In this document: positions 16,280 through 16,628 of the stretch, piece after piece
How the letters are laid out: each line of letters begins with the position of its first letter
Position numbering within the stretch: position 1 is the stretch's first letter
NCBI GenBank assembly: GCA_964596775.1
Contig: CAZQVN010000070.1
Coordinates: 1 to 16,628 of the forward strand
Direction of reading: 5' to 3'
DNA: 16,628 bases
Source of the DNA: CAZQVN01 sp964596775
GTDB taxonomy: Bacteria; Eisenbacteria; RBG-16-71-46; JABDJR01; JAWXBZ01
Notes under the pieces: model-generated
The model's input: the letters and a program-made list of their open reading frames with translations, nothing else
Databases searched by the model: none
What the model was told of the DNA's origin: nothing
Position numbers and translations under genes: made by a program

Positions 16280-16495
16280 ATGCAGCCGAAACCGATCGCG
16301 TTCGTCCTGATCCTCCTCGGCCTGGCCGGCCTCTATTTCGGCCTTGTCGGTTTCCAGCAGAAGACCGCCACGATCGAAATCGGAGGGATGACCGCCTCCG
16401 CCAGCGAAAACAGGACGAGTCCGCCGCTGGCGATGCTGGGCGGGGCGCTGGTGGTGGGGGGGATCGTGATCCTGGCGCGGGGCGGAAGGAACTGA
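16280..16495 (+). CDS. Small two-helix membrane protein
   Basis: This 71-residue protein has two predicted membrane helices (IAFVLILLGLAGLYFGLVGF at about 6-25 and MLGGALVVGGIVILA at about 52-66). A short polar loop joins them (TATIEIGGMTASASENRTSP), and the protein ends in ARGGRN. It resembles small uncharacterised bacterial membrane proteins of the DUF3185 kind, but I am not sure of the family. AGGGGAGA (16267-16274) lies five bases before the ATG. It follows the methyltransferase gene after 31 bases on the same strand, so the two are probably co-transcribed. Function unknown. Confidence 0.75.
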   Translation: MQPKPIAFVLILLGLAGLYFGLVGFQQKTATIEIGGMTASASENRTSPPLAMLGGALVVGGIVILARGGRN

Positions 16496-16526
16496 GGGCG
16501 TCAATCTGGCGCCGAACCCCACCAGC

Positions 16527-16535
16527 TGATACAGT
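16527..16535 (+). promoter_or_regulatory. Candidate extended -10 promoter of tRNA-Arg
   Basis: TGATACAGT combines a TGn extension with TACAGT (four of six). It ends 12 bases before the first base of the tRNA. No convincing -35 box is visible, which is tolerated by extended -10 promoters. Confidence 0.35.
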
Positions 16536-16547
16536 TTCCCGCTCAGT

Positions 16548-16624
16548 GCCCCCGTAGCTCAGTTGGATAGAGCAGCGGTTTCCTAAACCGCGTGCCGGAG
16601 GTTCGATCCCTCTCGGGGGCACCA
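16548..16624 (+). tRNA. tRNA-Arg (anticodon CCT)
   Basis: This is a complete 77-base cloverleaf. The acceptor stem is GCCCCCG/CGGGGGC, the D stem GCTC/GAGC and the anticodon stem GCGGT/ACCGC. The anticodon loop TTCCTAA gives anticodon CCT, which reads AGG. The variable loop has five bases, and the T arm is GGAGG-TTCGATC-CCTCT. The discriminator is A and the CCA end is encoded. Confidence 0.97.
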
Positions 16625-16628
16625 TTTC

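Noticed and set aside
16548..16628. tRNA-Arg gene as a possible integration site for a mobile element
   Set aside because: No integrase, direct repeat of the tRNA 3' end or atypical DNA is seen inside the window. The downstream side lies beyond the edge.

Overview
The window is high-GC, almost fully coding DNA from a free-living, probably diderm bacterium. Two lipoproteins, three Sec-exported proteins and a complete peptide-type ABC importer point to a cell with an active envelope. I do not assign a phylum. Composition looks even, and I see no IS element, phage gene, integrase or CRISPR array.

Layout. Positions 1-1652 (minus strand) carry a bifunctional formiminotransferase-cyclodeaminase of histidine/folate metabolism, cut by the left edge just before its C-terminus. 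It diverges from a membrane-anchored fusion of an SRPBCC (START-like) domain and a cyclophilin-type prolyl isomerase (1834-3003). A DinB-fold protein converges on that gene (3028-3537, minus). Positions 3794-10576 form one tightly coupled operon for a Dpp/Opp-type importer: lipoprotein substrate-binding protein, two permeases and two ATPases. The second permease is almost twice the usual length.

Positions 10797-13547 form an accessory region of exported proteins: an uncharacterised secreted protein, a PrcB-like lipoprotein, and a PPC plus P-domain-like secreted protein on the minus strand. The first and last of these share a short C-terminal tail of the form VPVE-x3-WG-x-[VI]-K-x-R-[FY]. Strong hairpin terminators separate these genes. 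Positions 13792-16624 carry a CnoX-like thioredoxin-TPR protein (minus), a stand-alone class I glutamine amidotransferase, an exported SAM-methyltransferase-fold protein with a strictly periodic histidine segment, a small two-helix membrane protein and tRNA-Arg(CCT).

How the genes relate. Only the ABC importer is clearly a functional unit: the binding protein captures a peptide-like solute in the periplasm, the two permeases form the channel and the two ATPases drive it. The other genes look like single-gene units. A loose theme of envelope function and protein quality control (prolyl isomerase, thioredoxin-TPR, PrcB-like, PPC/P-domain) is inference. The strongest candidates for something undescribed are the shared C-terminal tail, the SRPBCC-cyclophilin fusion, the HxxH-repeat exported methyltransferase and the enlarged permease. 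I do not see a complete novel defence or biosynthetic system.
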